Shown piece after piece: positions 1 through 8,286 of a stretch of DNA of 42,691 nucleotides. A program made the position numbers and the translations under genes. Within the stretch, counting starts at the first letter, position 1; each line of letters starts with the position of its first letter. This DNA comes from Alphaproteobacteria bacterium (lineage in GTDB: Bacteria; Pseudomonadota; Alphaproteobacteria; Micavibrionales; Micavibrionaceae): positions 1-42,691 of the forward strand of contig NVUR01000027.1 in assembly GCA_002401965.1 (NCBI GenBank). Direction: 5' to 3'. The notes beneath the pieces were generated by a model. That model was not told where the DNA came from, made no database searches, and saw only the letters and a program-made list of their open reading frames with translations.

Positions 1-396
1 GATGTGCGCCATGCTGTTGACCGGCTGGAGCGTCTTTGGGAGCCAAATGCAACAGACAAAGGTATTGGTTTTGTCTGTGAAATTGATGACAATGTCCCAT
101 CGGTAATTCGTGGTGACATTACTCGCATAAGACAGGTGGTCTATAACTTATTATCCAACGCAGTGAAGTTCACCTCCAAAGGCGAAGTGAAATTACGGGT
201 TTCTGCGGAAGAAACCGGCCAAGACCGCGCAAAAATATCATTTTCTGTATCCGACACCGGCGTAGGTATTAGCGAAGAAGCTATATCTCGATTATTCACA
301 TCTTTCGAACAGGCTGATAATGCCCTTCCATTTCCCCCATACCGTCAATATCCAAATCATCAACAACGGGAAATTCTAGCTTTTTACGGTTTATAA
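1..396 (+). CDS. Sensor histidine kinase fragment, broken at both ends
   Basis: The frame is open from the first base, so the 5' part lies outside the window. Residues counted from the GTG at 4 show a HATPase_c domain. The N box (NLLSNAVKFT, about 48-57) and G1 box (SDTGVGIS, about 83-90) bind ATP, and LFTSFEQADN (about 97-106) is typical of hybrid histidine kinases. Family members continue with a second glycine-rich box (GGTGLGL), and often a receiver domain. Here homology stops at about base 321 and the last 24 codons are merely the antisense of the neighbouring glycosyltransferase. The protein would lack its ATP-lid glycines and should be inactive. This is either a recombination junction or an assembly chimera. 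The kinase identity is clear from the boxes; what signal it sensed cannot be seen. Confidence 0.8.
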   Translation, partial: DVRHAVDRLERLWEPNATDKGIGFVCEIDDNVPSVIRGDITRIRQVVYNLLSNAVKFTSKGEVKLRVSAEETGQDRAKISFSVSDTGVGISEEAISRLFTSFEQADNALPFPPYRQYPNHQQREILAFYGL

Positions 397-799
397 GCGC
401 GAGCTTATTATTACGCAAACCATGGCGTAAGATAGTACCCTCCCAAACATATTGCCCCTTCACAAAGAATCCAGCCTCAGGACGCGACACTTGAAACAAC
501 GCGCGTATCTCTGTGATACAAGCCTCTGTCACGACTTCATCCGCATCAACCCAAAACACCCAGTCATGATGAATATCGAGCGTATCCAAACACCATTGTC
601 GTTTCTTTGGATACCTGCCATCCCATTGATATAATATAGTTTCTGCGCTAAAAATTTGAGAGATATCGCGCGTACGATCATCACTATGCGAATCAATAAC
701 AATGATTTGTGCGAAGGACTTTAATGCGCTGAGGCATCGGGAAATGTTATCTTCTTCATTCTTCGTTGTGACCAAAACAGAGATGGGAATGTTACTCAT
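296..799 (-). CDS. Family 2 glycosyltransferase (WaaE/KdtX-like), C-terminally truncated
   Basis: From the ATG at 799 the protein begins MSNIPISVLVTTKNEEDNI, the classic GT2 nucleotide-sugar binding start. It has an acidic DSHSDDRT stretch and the metal-binding DADE motif (VFWVDADEVV). The end (FPVVDDLDIDGMGEMEGHY) matches the acceptor-side region of WaaE/KdtX-like transferases. Those proteins run roughly 80-100 residues further; here homology ends at about base 308 and the frame stops three codons later. The start is chosen because it overlaps the end of the Wzz-like gene by 8 bases (ATGAGTAA), which suggests translational coupling; an upstream in-frame ATG at 829 is less likely. It probably added a sugar to a lipid-linked or LPS-core acceptor. 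The missing C-terminus makes activity doubtful. Confidence 0.8.
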   Translation of the reverse strand: MSNIPISVLVTTKNEEDNISRCLSALKSFAQIIVIDSHSDDRTRDISQIFSAETILYQWDGRYPKKRQWCLDTLDIHHDWVFWVDADEVVTEACITEIRALFQVSRPEAGFFVKGQYVWEGTILRHGLRNNKLALINRKKLEFPVVDDLDIDGMGEMEGHYQPVRKM

Positions 800-1622
800 G
801 GTGGCGCAATCCATACACAATAAAGCCAAATAATAACCCTACAAATAAGAAAACCGCATAGATAATATACAGGTCAGGCCAGCGCGGTTTGGAAGAAACG
901 AAAGGCCGTTCTATAATCATAGCCGCATAGGGCTGATCCAAGGATACCAACATCTTTAGGCGTTCTTGCTCTATCAGTAACGCCGTTAAATTTCGCCTGT
1001 GATCCGGATTTATCGTTGTGGCAAGTGCATTATTTAAATATGCAATACGACCATTGGCATCACGTAAAATGCGCCTGCGGATAATCTCGTCACTCACACG
1101 GTGAATACGCGCGATCATATATGTTGCAAAATCCTTATTTGGATGCAGATACGTCAAACGGCGTAAAGGCGTTCCACTAACAGGCTCCAGCCGTACACGC
1201 CTTTTTAAATACTCGGATAGCTTTTCCGCGCTCCAATCCGTGTGTGACTTTGAAAATTCAAATGTCCTGTCAAAATTAATAGCCGCCAATATTTCCTTAT
1301 CCTGTATCAAAACAGACGCCACAGACATGCCATCATAAATCGCCTCAAAACGTATAAACGCCGCCGTACTTTGTAGATTCTCATGCTGCACCTGAATAGA
1401 ACTTTCACCAACCCGCGAAGACACCTGCATCCCCTGCCCCATAGGCGTTGCAGGGGCAATCAGCATGTCCGCACGATAAAATTTCTGTGCAAAGGATAGA
1501 AAAACAAACGCCGAAATCAAAGCAATAACTGCAAAGAAAGCCATATAGAACTTGCTCCGCCAAACATCGCGCAACACATCAAATAATGTTTTTTCCGGCA
1601 AAACCACATGCGGTGATGTCAT
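792..1622 (-). CDS. Wzz-like polysaccharide chain-length determinant protein
   Basis: 276 residues with the layout of Wzz/GumC-type co-polymerases. A short cytoplasmic N-terminus is followed by a membrane helix (about 26-45), a periplasmic domain rich in charged helices (about 50-245), and a second membrane helix (about 249-270) ending in RHHE. A proline-containing segment (RPFVSSKPRWP) precedes the second helix, as in Wzz proteins. There is no tyrosine-kinase domain. The family sets the modal length of O-antigen or capsule chains made by Wzy. The gene sits between a GT4 and a GT2 glycosyltransferase and downstream of a Wzy/WaaL-like gene, which fits. A good ribosome site (GGAG, five bases upstream) supports the ATG at 1622. 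Confidence 0.82.
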   Translation of the reverse strand: MTSPHVVLPEKTLFDVLRDVWRSKFYMAFFAVIALISAFVFLSFAQKFYRADMLIAPATPMGQGMQVSSRVGESSIQVQHENLQSTAAFIRFEAIYDGMSVASVLIQDKEILAAINFDRTFEFSKSHTDWSAEKLSEYLKRRVRLEPVSGTPLRRLTYLHPNKDFATYMIARIHRVSDEIIRRRILRDANGRIAYLNNALATTINPDHRRNLTALLIEQERLKMLVSLDQPYAAMIIERPFVSSKPRWPDLYIIYAVFLFVGLLFGFIVYGLRHHE

Positions 1623-1709
1623 AAAGGCTCCTACGTTCTACATCTTGTAAAGTAAAGACATAATACATGACATAGCAACACATAAGAAGCCGAAAAGCCT
1701 CTACACTGC

Positions 1710-2942
1710 TTATGTTTCAAGATCATCTTTAACCACATCCCATGCGCAATCCATCCACGCCTCAATAGATTTTTGCGGCGTAAACACCTCACGCGCCTGT
1801 ACTGCGCCGCGATGCGCCTCGAACCACGCTTCTCCGCTCTCTCTAAAGTGCTTGATTGCGTTCACTAGGTTATCGACATCATCTGTCGCAACGACAAGCC
1901 CCGTAGAAAAATCTCGAATAACTTTGGCAACTTCAGACTGAACAGGGCCGACAAAAATACTGGGGCGTGCAACAGCCAGCGCAGAATACAGCTTACACGG
2001 GACAACCAACCCTGCGGCATCTTCCTTCATCGTAATCAAATGCACGTCTCCACTTTCCATGATTTCCCGTAAACGCGAAACAGGCTGGAACGGCAATAAC
2101 CGAATGTTATCAAGGCATTTTTCCGAACGAACTGCCGCGATATAATCAAAACGCGCACCATCACCAACAAAGACGAACTCAATGTCACTGCCCTGTTCCT
2201 CGAATATTTCTGCGGCGGCTAAAATCGTTTCAATTGGGTGCGCCAACCCCATATTACCCGCATAAAGAACACGGAAACGCGACTCCGCTTTAACTTGTTT
2301 TTCAAAGGGGCGAACAATATCCGAATCAGGCTCTTGATAAGGAACACCTGTAACATCAACCATCTCCGGGTCCGTCAGCTCCATATCCGGCCAATTCGCG
2401 ACCATCGCAATTTTCTGCGCATCAACCCCCTCTTGCGTCAAATGCTTTACCATACAACGCCCGCAGACAATCACTTTATCACAGCGTTTCATCGCCTTAA
2501 TCCGCAGACGCCTAAACCACCGCATCAAAAGGACGGGCATACGAAAACCCAATGCGGGCATAACATCCGGATAAAGATCCTGACACCAATTGATATGGCG
2601 GCTTCTCTTTAATTTTGCAACGAATTGCCCCACCAGAATCAACAAAGGCGGATCAGTCATTGTAACAAGAATATGTCGCCCCTTTAAACGCAAGGCAAGA
2701 AGAAGCATCTTAAACCAAATCCAAAAATACGCACGCGCACCGCTTGGGCGAACAGCGCCCTTCACACGTAAAATACGCACACCGTCCTGACGCTCCTCCC
2801 CCGCTTTCGGGCCGGAAGAAATCACCGTGACATGCCACCCTTCACGCGCAAAAGACACCGCCAAGTCTTGCAAAACACGGCCAGTTGCACCACGCACAGG
2901 CGGATACACTCGGTTCATAAATAATATGGTCGGTCTACGCAT
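1710..2942 (-). CDS. GT4-family glycosyltransferase (WbuB-like)
   Basis: 410 residues with the GT-B two-domain fold. The N-terminal acceptor domain begins with PTILFMNRVYPPVRGATGR, typical of WbuB/WcaI-like transferases. The C-terminal donor domain begins near YAGNMGLAHPIETILAAAE (about residue 228) and contains the region KEDAAGLVVPCKLYSALAV, where these enzymes bind the sugar nucleotide. Length is normal for the family. It probably transfers a (possibly N-acetylated) sugar to a growing undecaprenyl-linked oligosaccharide at the cytoplasmic face of the inner membrane. It lies 10 bases downstream of the polymerase/ligase gene and 87 bases upstream of the Wzz-like gene. Donor and acceptor cannot be read from sequence. 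Confidence 0.88.
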   Translation of the reverse strand: MRRPTILFMNRVYPPVRGATGRVLQDLAVSFAREGWHVTVISSGPKAGEERQDGVRILRVKGAVRPSGARAYFWIWFKMLLLALRLKGRHILVTMTDPPLLILVGQFVAKLKRSRHINWCQDLYPDVMPALGFRMPVLLMRWFRRLRIKAMKRCDKVIVCGRCMVKHLTQEGVDAQKIAMVANWPDMELTDPEMVDVTGVPYQEPDSDIVRPFEKQVKAESRFRVLYAGNMGLAHPIETILAAAEIFEEQGSDIEFVFVGDGARFDYIAAVRSEKCLDNIRLLPFQPVSRLREIMESGDVHLITMKEDAAGLVVPCKLYSALAVARPSIFVGPVQSEVAKVIRDFSTGLVVATDDVDNLVNAIKHFRESGEAWFEAHRGAVQAREVFTPQKSIEAWMDCAWDVVKDDLET

Positions 2943-2952
2943 TAAATGATCT

Positions 2953-4203
2953 TTAAACTTTAAGTGATTCGGCTTGCCTTAAGTATACCAAAGAGCTGGA
3001 AATCATCAAAAGCACCAAACCAAAATCAAGCGATTTAAAGCTGGCATAGAGGGTTAAATCAATCAAAATTGGCGCAGCGAGAGCAAATCCAAGCACTGGA
3101 TTCATTAAAATCACACGCAACAACCTTTCCAAAAGCCCCGCTATATAAGAGATACAGAATATAACCCCCAATAGCCCCGTTTTAAGAAGCAAGGTTGAAA
3201 AAAAATTATGTGTAAAATTCACGCTTAAGCCCCCCACCGCTGGCGAAGAAAAATGCCCACCCCAGCCAATACCAAAGAGAAAGCTATATGGGCTGGACGT
3301 TACAACCGCCCAAACCGCCTCGAACTCTTGCGGTCGCATATTCAGACCAACTTTCGCCGTTTTATCCCACAATGCAGAAAAAGCAGATAAAAATGATATA
3401 TTCAAAATCAGTAACGCAATAACACTAACAACAAGCAAACTGAGCGCTCGCGCTGGTGCTTTATATAGAAAATATCCATATATAATTATAACATATAGCG
3501 CAACAGCCCCAAGGCTGGCACGTTGCAACGTAATCTCCATCGCCGCGATAGGCACTAGGCTTAAAGTAATCAACATGGCAAAAACTGTAACATTCTTCAC
3601 CGTAATACCACGCATAAGAAACGTCATCGCCGAGCCAATCATAAAGAGGCAGGCAAACAAAACCGTTGGCATGTTCTCTAAATACAGCAACTCATCGCCA
3701 CACCATAAAGGACAGCCCTGAATAAAATGCATCACCAACGAATGTAGTGAAAACAAAAAACCAATAAGTAATATAACAAAAAGGCAACTGCGAAAATAAT
3801 AAGGGCGCGCCCGAATCAGAGGCAGCAAAAACATCGGTAAAAACAGAAAAAGAAAGGGGAACACATCTCTGAGAACAACCATAATGCTATGCCCCGATAA
3901 TGCAGCGACTAACAAGGGAACAGATAAACCATAGATTAAAAACACTTGCCCCGCACTCTTCCAAAAACGATTTTTAAGGGGTTGGAGTATAGCATCGCGG
4001 GCGCGCCCCACCCCGATGCTTAATGCCAACAGTAACCCGATGAAAATCTCTGGCCAACCAAAATGATCTGGTGTTGGCGATCCAAAAACCGCATAGAGGG
4101 TGCATGACGCAAAAAAACATATTGCACGATAGTCATATGAATCGATACGCATCGGAAATATTTTTAAATTATGGCTGAAATCGTTTGTAGTATTAGCATT
4201 CAC
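2953..4203 (-). CDS. O-antigen polymerase/ligase-like membrane protein (Wzy/WaaL type)
   Basis: 416 residues, almost wholly hydrophobic, with about ten to twelve predicted membrane helices. There is one longer extracytoplasmic loop in the second half (about residues 285-330, with FGIGWGGHFSSP and the conserved-looking NFTHNFF). A large periplasmic loop ending in an HN motif is the hallmark of the O-antigen ligase/polymerase superfamily (Wzy_C). The product would polymerise or transfer lipid-linked oligosaccharide units at the periplasmic face. The gene starts 3 bases after the TSUP gene stops and is followed after 10 bases by the GT4 gene, so they are probably co-transcribed. Wzy and WaaL cannot be told apart by eye; the nearby Wzz-like gene favours a polymerase. 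Confidence 0.75.
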   Translation of the reverse strand: MNANTTNDFSHNLKIFPMRIDSYDYRAICFFASCTLYAVFGSPTPDHFGWPEIFIGLLLALSIGVGRARDAILQPLKNRFWKSAGQVFLIYGLSVPLLVAALSGHSIMVVLRDVFPFLFLFLPMFLLPLIRARPYYFRSCLFVILLIGFLFSLHSLVMHFIQGCPLWCGDELLYLENMPTVLFACLFMIGSAMTFLMRGITVKNVTVFAMLITLSLVPIAAMEITLQRASLGAVALYVIIIYGYFLYKAPARALSLLVVSVIALLILNISFLSAFSALWDKTAKVGLNMRPQEFEAVWAVVTSSPYSFLFGIGWGGHFSSPAVGGLSVNFTHNFFSTLLLKTGLLGVIFCISYIAGLLERLLRVILMNPVLGFALAAPILIDLTLYASFKSLDFGLVLLMISSSLVYLRQAESLKV

Positions 4204-4206
4204 CCA

Positions 4207-5046
4207 TTACTCTCCTAGCAATATTTTGCGCCACATATTCAGTGCGACAGCCATCATAAAAATTGCGAAAATCACTTTCAGGCGCGTCACACTCATTTTA
4301 TGCGCTACACGTACACCTAATGGTGCAACTGATACACTAACTGGAATAATCGCAATCCACGCCATAAAATTCACATAACCAACAGAAAAAGGCGGTAGAT
4401 TATTTTGCCCAGATCCAATAATCATAAATCCTATCGCGGCAGGTACAGCAATCACAAGCCCCATCGCAGAGGCACTCCCAACGGCGCGATGCATTGGCAC
4501 GCCATGCAAACTTAAATACGGAACACTCAACGTCGCGCCCCCAATCCCAATCAAGGTTGATAGCCCACCAATTACAAAACCAGCCAGCGAACTGAAAGGT
4601 TGTTTTGGACCTTCTGTACTAATTTGAAAACGAGATGGATTCGCAATCATAATAATCGCCAGTACCAGAATCGCACTGGCGAAGATCATTTTCATACTCA
4701 ATGCATCCAACCCCTGCACAACCCATGTCGAAAAGATAACACCCACAATGATGCCGCCGCCAATCATCTTAACCAGATTAAAATCAACACTACCGCGCTT
4801 ATGATGTGCCAAAGTGGAGGAAAAGCCCGTAGGAATAATAATCGCCAATGACGTCCCCACGGAAAGATGCATAAGGTGCGTCACATCAAACCCCATACTG
4901 GGTTGCAAAAAGTTAAACACCGCATAAAGCCCCGGCACCAATATAATGCCGCCACCAACACCAAGCAGCCCCGCCAAGAACCCTGCCACTGCGCCCAAAG
5001 ACACCAGCAAAGCCATTAATGGTAAAATTTCTGTCACCAAATCCAT
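4207..5046 (-). CDS. TSUP-family permease (TauE/SafE)
   Basis: 279 residues with about eight membrane helices in two related halves. The first half carries the family signature GFLAGLLGVGGGIILVPGL (about residues 22-40); the second has GGLSTLIGIGGATLSVPYL (about 158-176). The repeated glycine-rich GxGG motif is diagnostic of the sulfite exporter TauE/SafE family. Members move small organic or sulfur-containing anions such as sulfite, sulfonates and sulfoacetate across the inner membrane; the substrate here is unknown. It sits between the LOG-family gene and the polysaccharide genes in the same direction with short gaps, with no evident pathway link to either. Confidence 0.88.
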   Translation of the reverse strand: MDLVTEILPLMALLVSLGAVAGFLAGLLGVGGGIILVPGLYAVFNFLQPSMGFDVTHLMHLSVGTSLAIIIPTGFSSTLAHHKRGSVDFNLVKMIGGGIIVGVIFSTWVVQGLDALSMKMIFASAILVLAIIMIANPSRFQISTEGPKQPFSSLAGFVIGGLSTLIGIGGATLSVPYLSLHGVPMHRAVGSASAMGLVIAVPAAIGFMIIGSGQNNLPPFSVGYVNFMAWIAIIPVSVSVAPLGVRVAHKMSVTRLKVIFAIFMMAVALNMWRKILLGE

Positions 5047-5086
5047 AGGACTAGCCTAACATAGTTGCAAATTGCTACATGCATTA

Positions 5087-6013
5087 TTACTCAATTTCAT
5101 GAATTTCGATGTGGGTTTTGGTCTCGCTTGGGCCCCACTTTTCATTTTGCAGGTCAATGTGAATATCTTTTTGCATATCCATCTTCTTTTGCAAATCCGC
5201 AAGGCTTTGCCCCACACTAAACAGCTGCGTACAACGCTCGGTAATAAAACATTCTTTTTGCGCCTGATCTATCCAGCGTATCAAATGATCGAATTGCCCC
5301 CTGTCATTCAGCAAACCAATAGGGCGTTGGTGCTTATCAAGCTGCTTTAACCCCAAAGCCGTCGCCAAAAAATACCCATCCCTAATACTTGCATCTTCAA
5401 AAATAATCGGCGCATCCGTATCACCCAATATCTCATTTTCAAAATGTGGCATATTATTGGTGTCACCTGTAATTGCGGGGGGCGTCCAATTTTGTAATGC
5501 ATCAAAAATATCCGCTACATTGTCGACAACAATCAGATGCTCACGTGACAAATCAGGCAAAGTGCCTAAATAAGCAATAAATTCATCCCAATAATTATCC
5601 GTATTTACCAAAATAATCGGCTTTGCATGTGCGCCTAAATTCGCCCAATATAAGGCCTCTAATACCTCATCAATCGTACCAAAACCACCAGCCAATCCTA
5701 TAATTGCATCGGCACGGTTAAACATTTTCAACTTACGCTCCCACAAATCCGGCACAAGGATCGTTTCACTTAAACTCGGATGAATGCGCTCACTATCTTT
5801 TAATTTTTTGGGAATAATACCTGTGACATGCGCGCCAGAGGACAACGCATTATTCGCCACAATCCCCATCAGCCCTGCATCCATACCGCCATAAATTAAA
5901 GACTTTCCGCATTCTCCAATAAGGTGACCTAATATCTTTGCCGTTTCCTTAAATACAGGACGACACCGACCAGATGACCCCAAATAGACAGTGAACTTAT
6001 TGATATTATTCAT
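5087..6013 (-). CDS. LOG-family protein (nucleotide 5'-monophosphate phosphoribohydrolase-like) with repeated C-terminal half
   Basis: 308 residues from the ATG at 6013, which overlaps the pabA stop by 4 bases (ATGA), so the start is well supported. The first 175 residues are a Rossmann-like LOG domain: LGSSGRCRP near the N-terminus, YGGMDAGLMG (41-50), and GGFGTIDE (109-116), the family's PGGxGTxxE catalytic motif with Ala in place of Pro. LOG enzymes cleave N6-modified adenosine monophosphates to a base plus ribose phosphate. The usual protein is about 190-200 residues. Here about 100 extra residues follow; 216-275 (GLKQLDKHQRPIGLLN) resemble 119-173 (ANLGAHAKPIILVN), so the C-terminal half of the domain seems duplicated without its catalytic motif. 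Biochemical function in this organism is unproven. Confidence 0.8.
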   Translation of the reverse strand: MNNINKFTVYLGSSGRCRPVFKETAKILGHLIGECGKSLIYGGMDAGLMGIVANNALSSGAHVTGIIPKKLKDSERIHPSLSETILVPDLWERKLKMFNRADAIIGLAGGFGTIDEVLEALYWANLGAHAKPIILVNTDNYWDEFIAYLGTLPDLSREHLIVVDNVADIFDALQNWTPPAITGDTNNMPHFENEILGDTDAPIIFEDASIRDGYFLATALGLKQLDKHQRPIGLLNDRGQFDHLIRWIDQAQKECFITERCTQLFSVGQSLADLQKKMDMQKDIHIDLQNEKWGPSETKTHIEIHEIE

Positions 6014-6609
6014 GATATGTGAATCCTTTTCTCTGCTTGCCAAATTTGGGCATACTTCATAAAATTTTCTATAATGTTAAGCCCTTGCTCCGTCAAAATA
6101 GATTCAGGGTGAAATTGTACACCAAAAACAGGGTAGGTGCAGTGCTGAACGGCCATAATTTCATTTATATCACTGCGCGCAGTGACAATAAGGGGGGTGT
6201 CCCCTGATACATCTGTAATTAACGAATGATACCGCCCAACATTTATAGGACTTGGAATATTCTTGAACAATACAGAACCATTATGGGTTATCGCACTGGA
6301 CTTTCCATGGACAGGCTTTTGTGCGCGACGTGTCTGCCCGCCATAGGCTTCGCCAATAACCTGATGCCCTAAACACACCCCCAATATAGGAATTTTATGA
6401 CCCAACCGCTGAACCAGCTCAATGCTGATACCAGCATCTTTCGGCGTACAAGGACCAGGGGATATGATAATCGCCTCAGGTAAATTTTCCTCTATCTCTT
6501 CAAGAGTGGTTTTGTCATTGCGTCGAATATCACCTTCAAATCCCAGCTTCCGGACATAACGAGCAAGATTATAAACAAAGGAATCATAATTATCGATAAT
6601 CAGAATCAT
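6010..6609 (-). CDS. pabA: Aminodeoxychorismate/anthranilate synthase glutamine amidotransferase subunit
   Basis: 199 residues, the standard length for the class I glutamine amidotransferase subunit of PabA/TrpG. Visible motifs are IDNYDSFVYNL at the N-terminus, SPGPCTPKDAG (50-60), the nucleophile elbow GVCLGHQ with Cys79, and QFHPES with His166 and Glu168, completing the catalytic triad. It releases ammonia from glutamine for a chorismate-using partner, giving aminodeoxychorismate (folate) or anthranilate (tryptophan). No partner subunit (PabB/TrpE) is in the window, so the two roles cannot be separated. pabA is chosen because no trp genes are nearby; many bacteria use one subunit for both. 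It overlaps the LOG gene by 4 bases and follows the basic secreted protein gene by 18 bases. Confidence 0.85.
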   Translation of the reverse strand: MILIIDNYDSFVYNLARYVRKLGFEGDIRRNDKTTLEEIEENLPEAIIISPGPCTPKDAGISIELVQRLGHKIPILGVCLGHQVIGEAYGGQTRRAQKPVHGKSSAITHNGSVLFKNIPSPINVGRYHSLITDVSGDTPLIVTARSDINEIMAVQHCTYPVFGVQFHPESILTEQGLNIIENFMKYAQIWQAEKRIHIS

Positions 6610-6627
6610 AAAATAGAGACAATAAAG

Positions 6628-7278
6628 TTATTTATACGGATCGTTAAATAATCTTTTAGGCTTTTTCAAACCAGTAGACCTCTTACTTGAGGCAGATTTA
6701 CGCGTACTGCTTTTCGATGATCGGCGACTAGACCAGCCCTTTTTATTACTCAACTTTGCATATGCGCGATCTCTTCTTTTTTCTTCATCCACCTTAGACT
6801 TTGCGTAATCTAACTTATATTGTACGACTTCTTTTTGGTGTCTCTTATAATCTTGATAGCGACTCTCTTGTTGTTTCTTTGACGCAATATTCATTTTTTT
6901 AGCAACATTTTTAAGAATTGTATATTCCTGCTGCAAGGCAAGATCAAGATCATTCTGCCTGTTACGTACCGAAGAACTTGACATTCGCGCCCATTGTCTA
7001 GACTTTTTCTGTTTAGACATTCGTACTTCCGTATAAAATCCATACCCTGAATGCCCTCTATATTTGGCGGTCTTATTTTCTACCCGAGAGGAAAGACCCT
7101 TGCGATTAAAGAAAGAATGCGTCCCCGTCGATCTAGGTTTATTACGATATGTCTTTCCAGCACTTTTTCCAGATGATTTTTTATTCCACAATTCTGCGGC
7201 ATCTGCACTCATAAAAGGCTGTGCAGTAGATATTGTAAAAATACAAACCATTAGAAAACAAAAAATACGGTGCTTCAT
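6628..7278 (-). CDS. Basic secreted protein of unknown function
   Basis: 216 residues. A cleavable signal peptide is likely (MKHRIFCFLMVCIFTISTAQ, with a plausible cut near SADAAE). The mature part is extremely rich in Lys, Arg and Ser with almost no hydrophobic stretches. Its first part is a poorly ordered Ser/Lys/Arg region, its middle (about residues 108-170) looks like a charged helix or coiled coil, and its end is a second Ser/Arg/Lys tail (KSSTRKSASSKRS). No known domain is recognised. The composition suggests binding to an anionic partner (nucleic acid, LPS or polysaccharide) in the periplasm or outside the cell; that is inference only. It is the first gene of the minus-strand run, 18 bases ahead of pabA. 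Confidence 0.6.
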   Translation of the reverse strand: MKHRIFCFLMVCIFTISTAQPFMSADAAELWNKKSSGKSAGKTYRNKPRSTGTHSFFNRKGLSSRVENKTAKYRGHSGYGFYTEVRMSKQKKSRQWARMSSSSVRNRQNDLDLALQQEYTILKNVAKKMNIASKKQQESRYQDYKRHQKEVVQYKLDYAKSKVDEEKRRDRAYAKLSNKKGWSSRRSSKSSTRKSASSKRSTGLKKPKRLFNDPYK

Positions 7279-7482
7279 CTTTATATCTCGCTCAAAAATA
7301 ACACTATTATCACATCACTATAACAGTAATACCGCCCAATGTGCAAAAGAGAAACGTACTTTTTCATAAAATGCCATCTAAAATTAAACGGTTTTTAATG
7401 TTTTCAAGCGATTATTCAGTATGGTTATGTAAATAAACAGCGGCATATTAAGCCTAAACATGGTGACTTTGGAGTAAACACA
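7279..7482. promoter_or_regulatory. Divergent intergenic region
   Basis: About 200 AT-rich bases between two genes that point away from each other, so it should hold promoters for both. No -35/-10 pair is convincing by eye. The only clear element is a GGAG ribosome site about 8 bases before the ATG at 7483. Confidence 0.4.
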
Positions 7483-8154
7483 ATGCAAATAAATGTAAAA
7501 CAGTTTTTAGTTGATGCTGATATTAAAGAGGCCGTCTACCCTGGTAAACGCATCGTAAAAAAATGCAAACAAGTCGGCGAATATAAGAATCACTGTGTAA
7601 TTGTTGATTGGCGCGACCCCGCCACCATCACAATAGATATAAAACCGGGCTTAAGCGGCAAGCATCTTGCCCCTGAAATTGTAAAGAAATACCCCGTCTG
7701 CTTTCAAATGCCGACACATGTGGTCATCGATATCACAAATGACAATGATAGCGATAGTGACGATGACGAAGAAGGTGATGGCGAAAAATCCAAAGGTAAA
7801 AGCGGTGGTGGCGGTAAAAAACCAGCCAAGAAAAAGCTGGAAGATATAGAGATCATTGCCGCACGATTCGGTGACAGTGCCGAAGGCGACATACCGGCGT
7901 CTGGTACAATCAAAGAAATGGTTGTCATGGGCGTGGAAATTGCAAAAAACGCATTCGGCGCAGCCTTTACCGAACTGACCGAACAAATTCACCATGCACA
8001 TCTGGTTATGACAGAGGTTCTGGCCAAAGCCGCCGACATGGTGACACGCGTACAACCACCCGAGTTTATGGAACCAAAAGGCAACGAAACCGCGCAATAT
8101 AACTATGACCGCGATAAGAATGCCGATATAGGATTTAAGATGTCGCTTGGCTAG
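7483..8154 (+). CDS. Unknown cytoplasmic protein with acidic and Gly/Lys linker
   Basis: 223 residues, no signal peptide or membrane helix. Three parts can be seen. Residues 1-85 look like a compact beta-rich domain (alternating hydrophobics such as HCVIVDW and ITIDIK). Residues about 86-118 are a low-complexity linker that goes from strongly acidic (DNDSDSDDDEEGDG) to Gly/Lys-rich (KSGGGGKKPAKKK). Residues 119-223 are a more helical domain (LTEQIHHAHLVMTEVLAKAA). I do not recognise either domain. A GGAG site before the ATG and normal codon use support a real gene. It is followed by a hairpin terminator, so it is probably a single-gene unit. Confidence 0.65.
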   Translation: MQINVKQFLVDADIKEAVYPGKRIVKKCKQVGEYKNHCVIVDWRDPATITIDIKPGLSGKHLAPEIVKKYPVCFQMPTHVVIDITNDNDSDSDDDEEGDGEKSKGKSGGGGKKPAKKKLEDIEIIAARFGDSAEGDIPASGTIKEMVVMGVEIAKNAFGAAFTELTEQIHHAHLVMTEVLAKAADMVTRVQPPEFMEPKGNETAQYNYDRDKNADIGFKMSLG

Positions 8155-8184
8155 CCCGCGCGTATAAAACGAATCCATACTTCA

Positions 8185-8222
8185 AGAAAATCACCAAGTG
8201 CCCCACGCTTCGGTGATTTTCT
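8185..8222 (+). terminator. Hairpin terminator after the unknown acidic-linker gene
   Basis: AGAAAATCACC (8185-8195) pairs perfectly with GGTGATTTTCT (8212-8222). The inner AAGTG and CGCTT can extend the stem across a one-base bulge, leaving a CCCCA loop. The right arm ends in a T-rich stretch. It starts 30 bases past the stop codon at 8154 and ends 64 bases before the rhomboid gene. The A-rich left arm means it could also work on the minus strand. Confidence 0.65.
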
Positions 8223-8286
8223 CTTGCCCCCGTGCAGTACTCCATCTAATGATACTGTGTATGAGCATATCTAAGGAGCCAGGCAC

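Noticed and set aside
1623-1709. Hairpin between the GT4 and Wzz-like genes
   Set aside because: CATAAG and CTTATG are only six bases with a loop of more than 20, and no T-run follows; too weak for a terminator.
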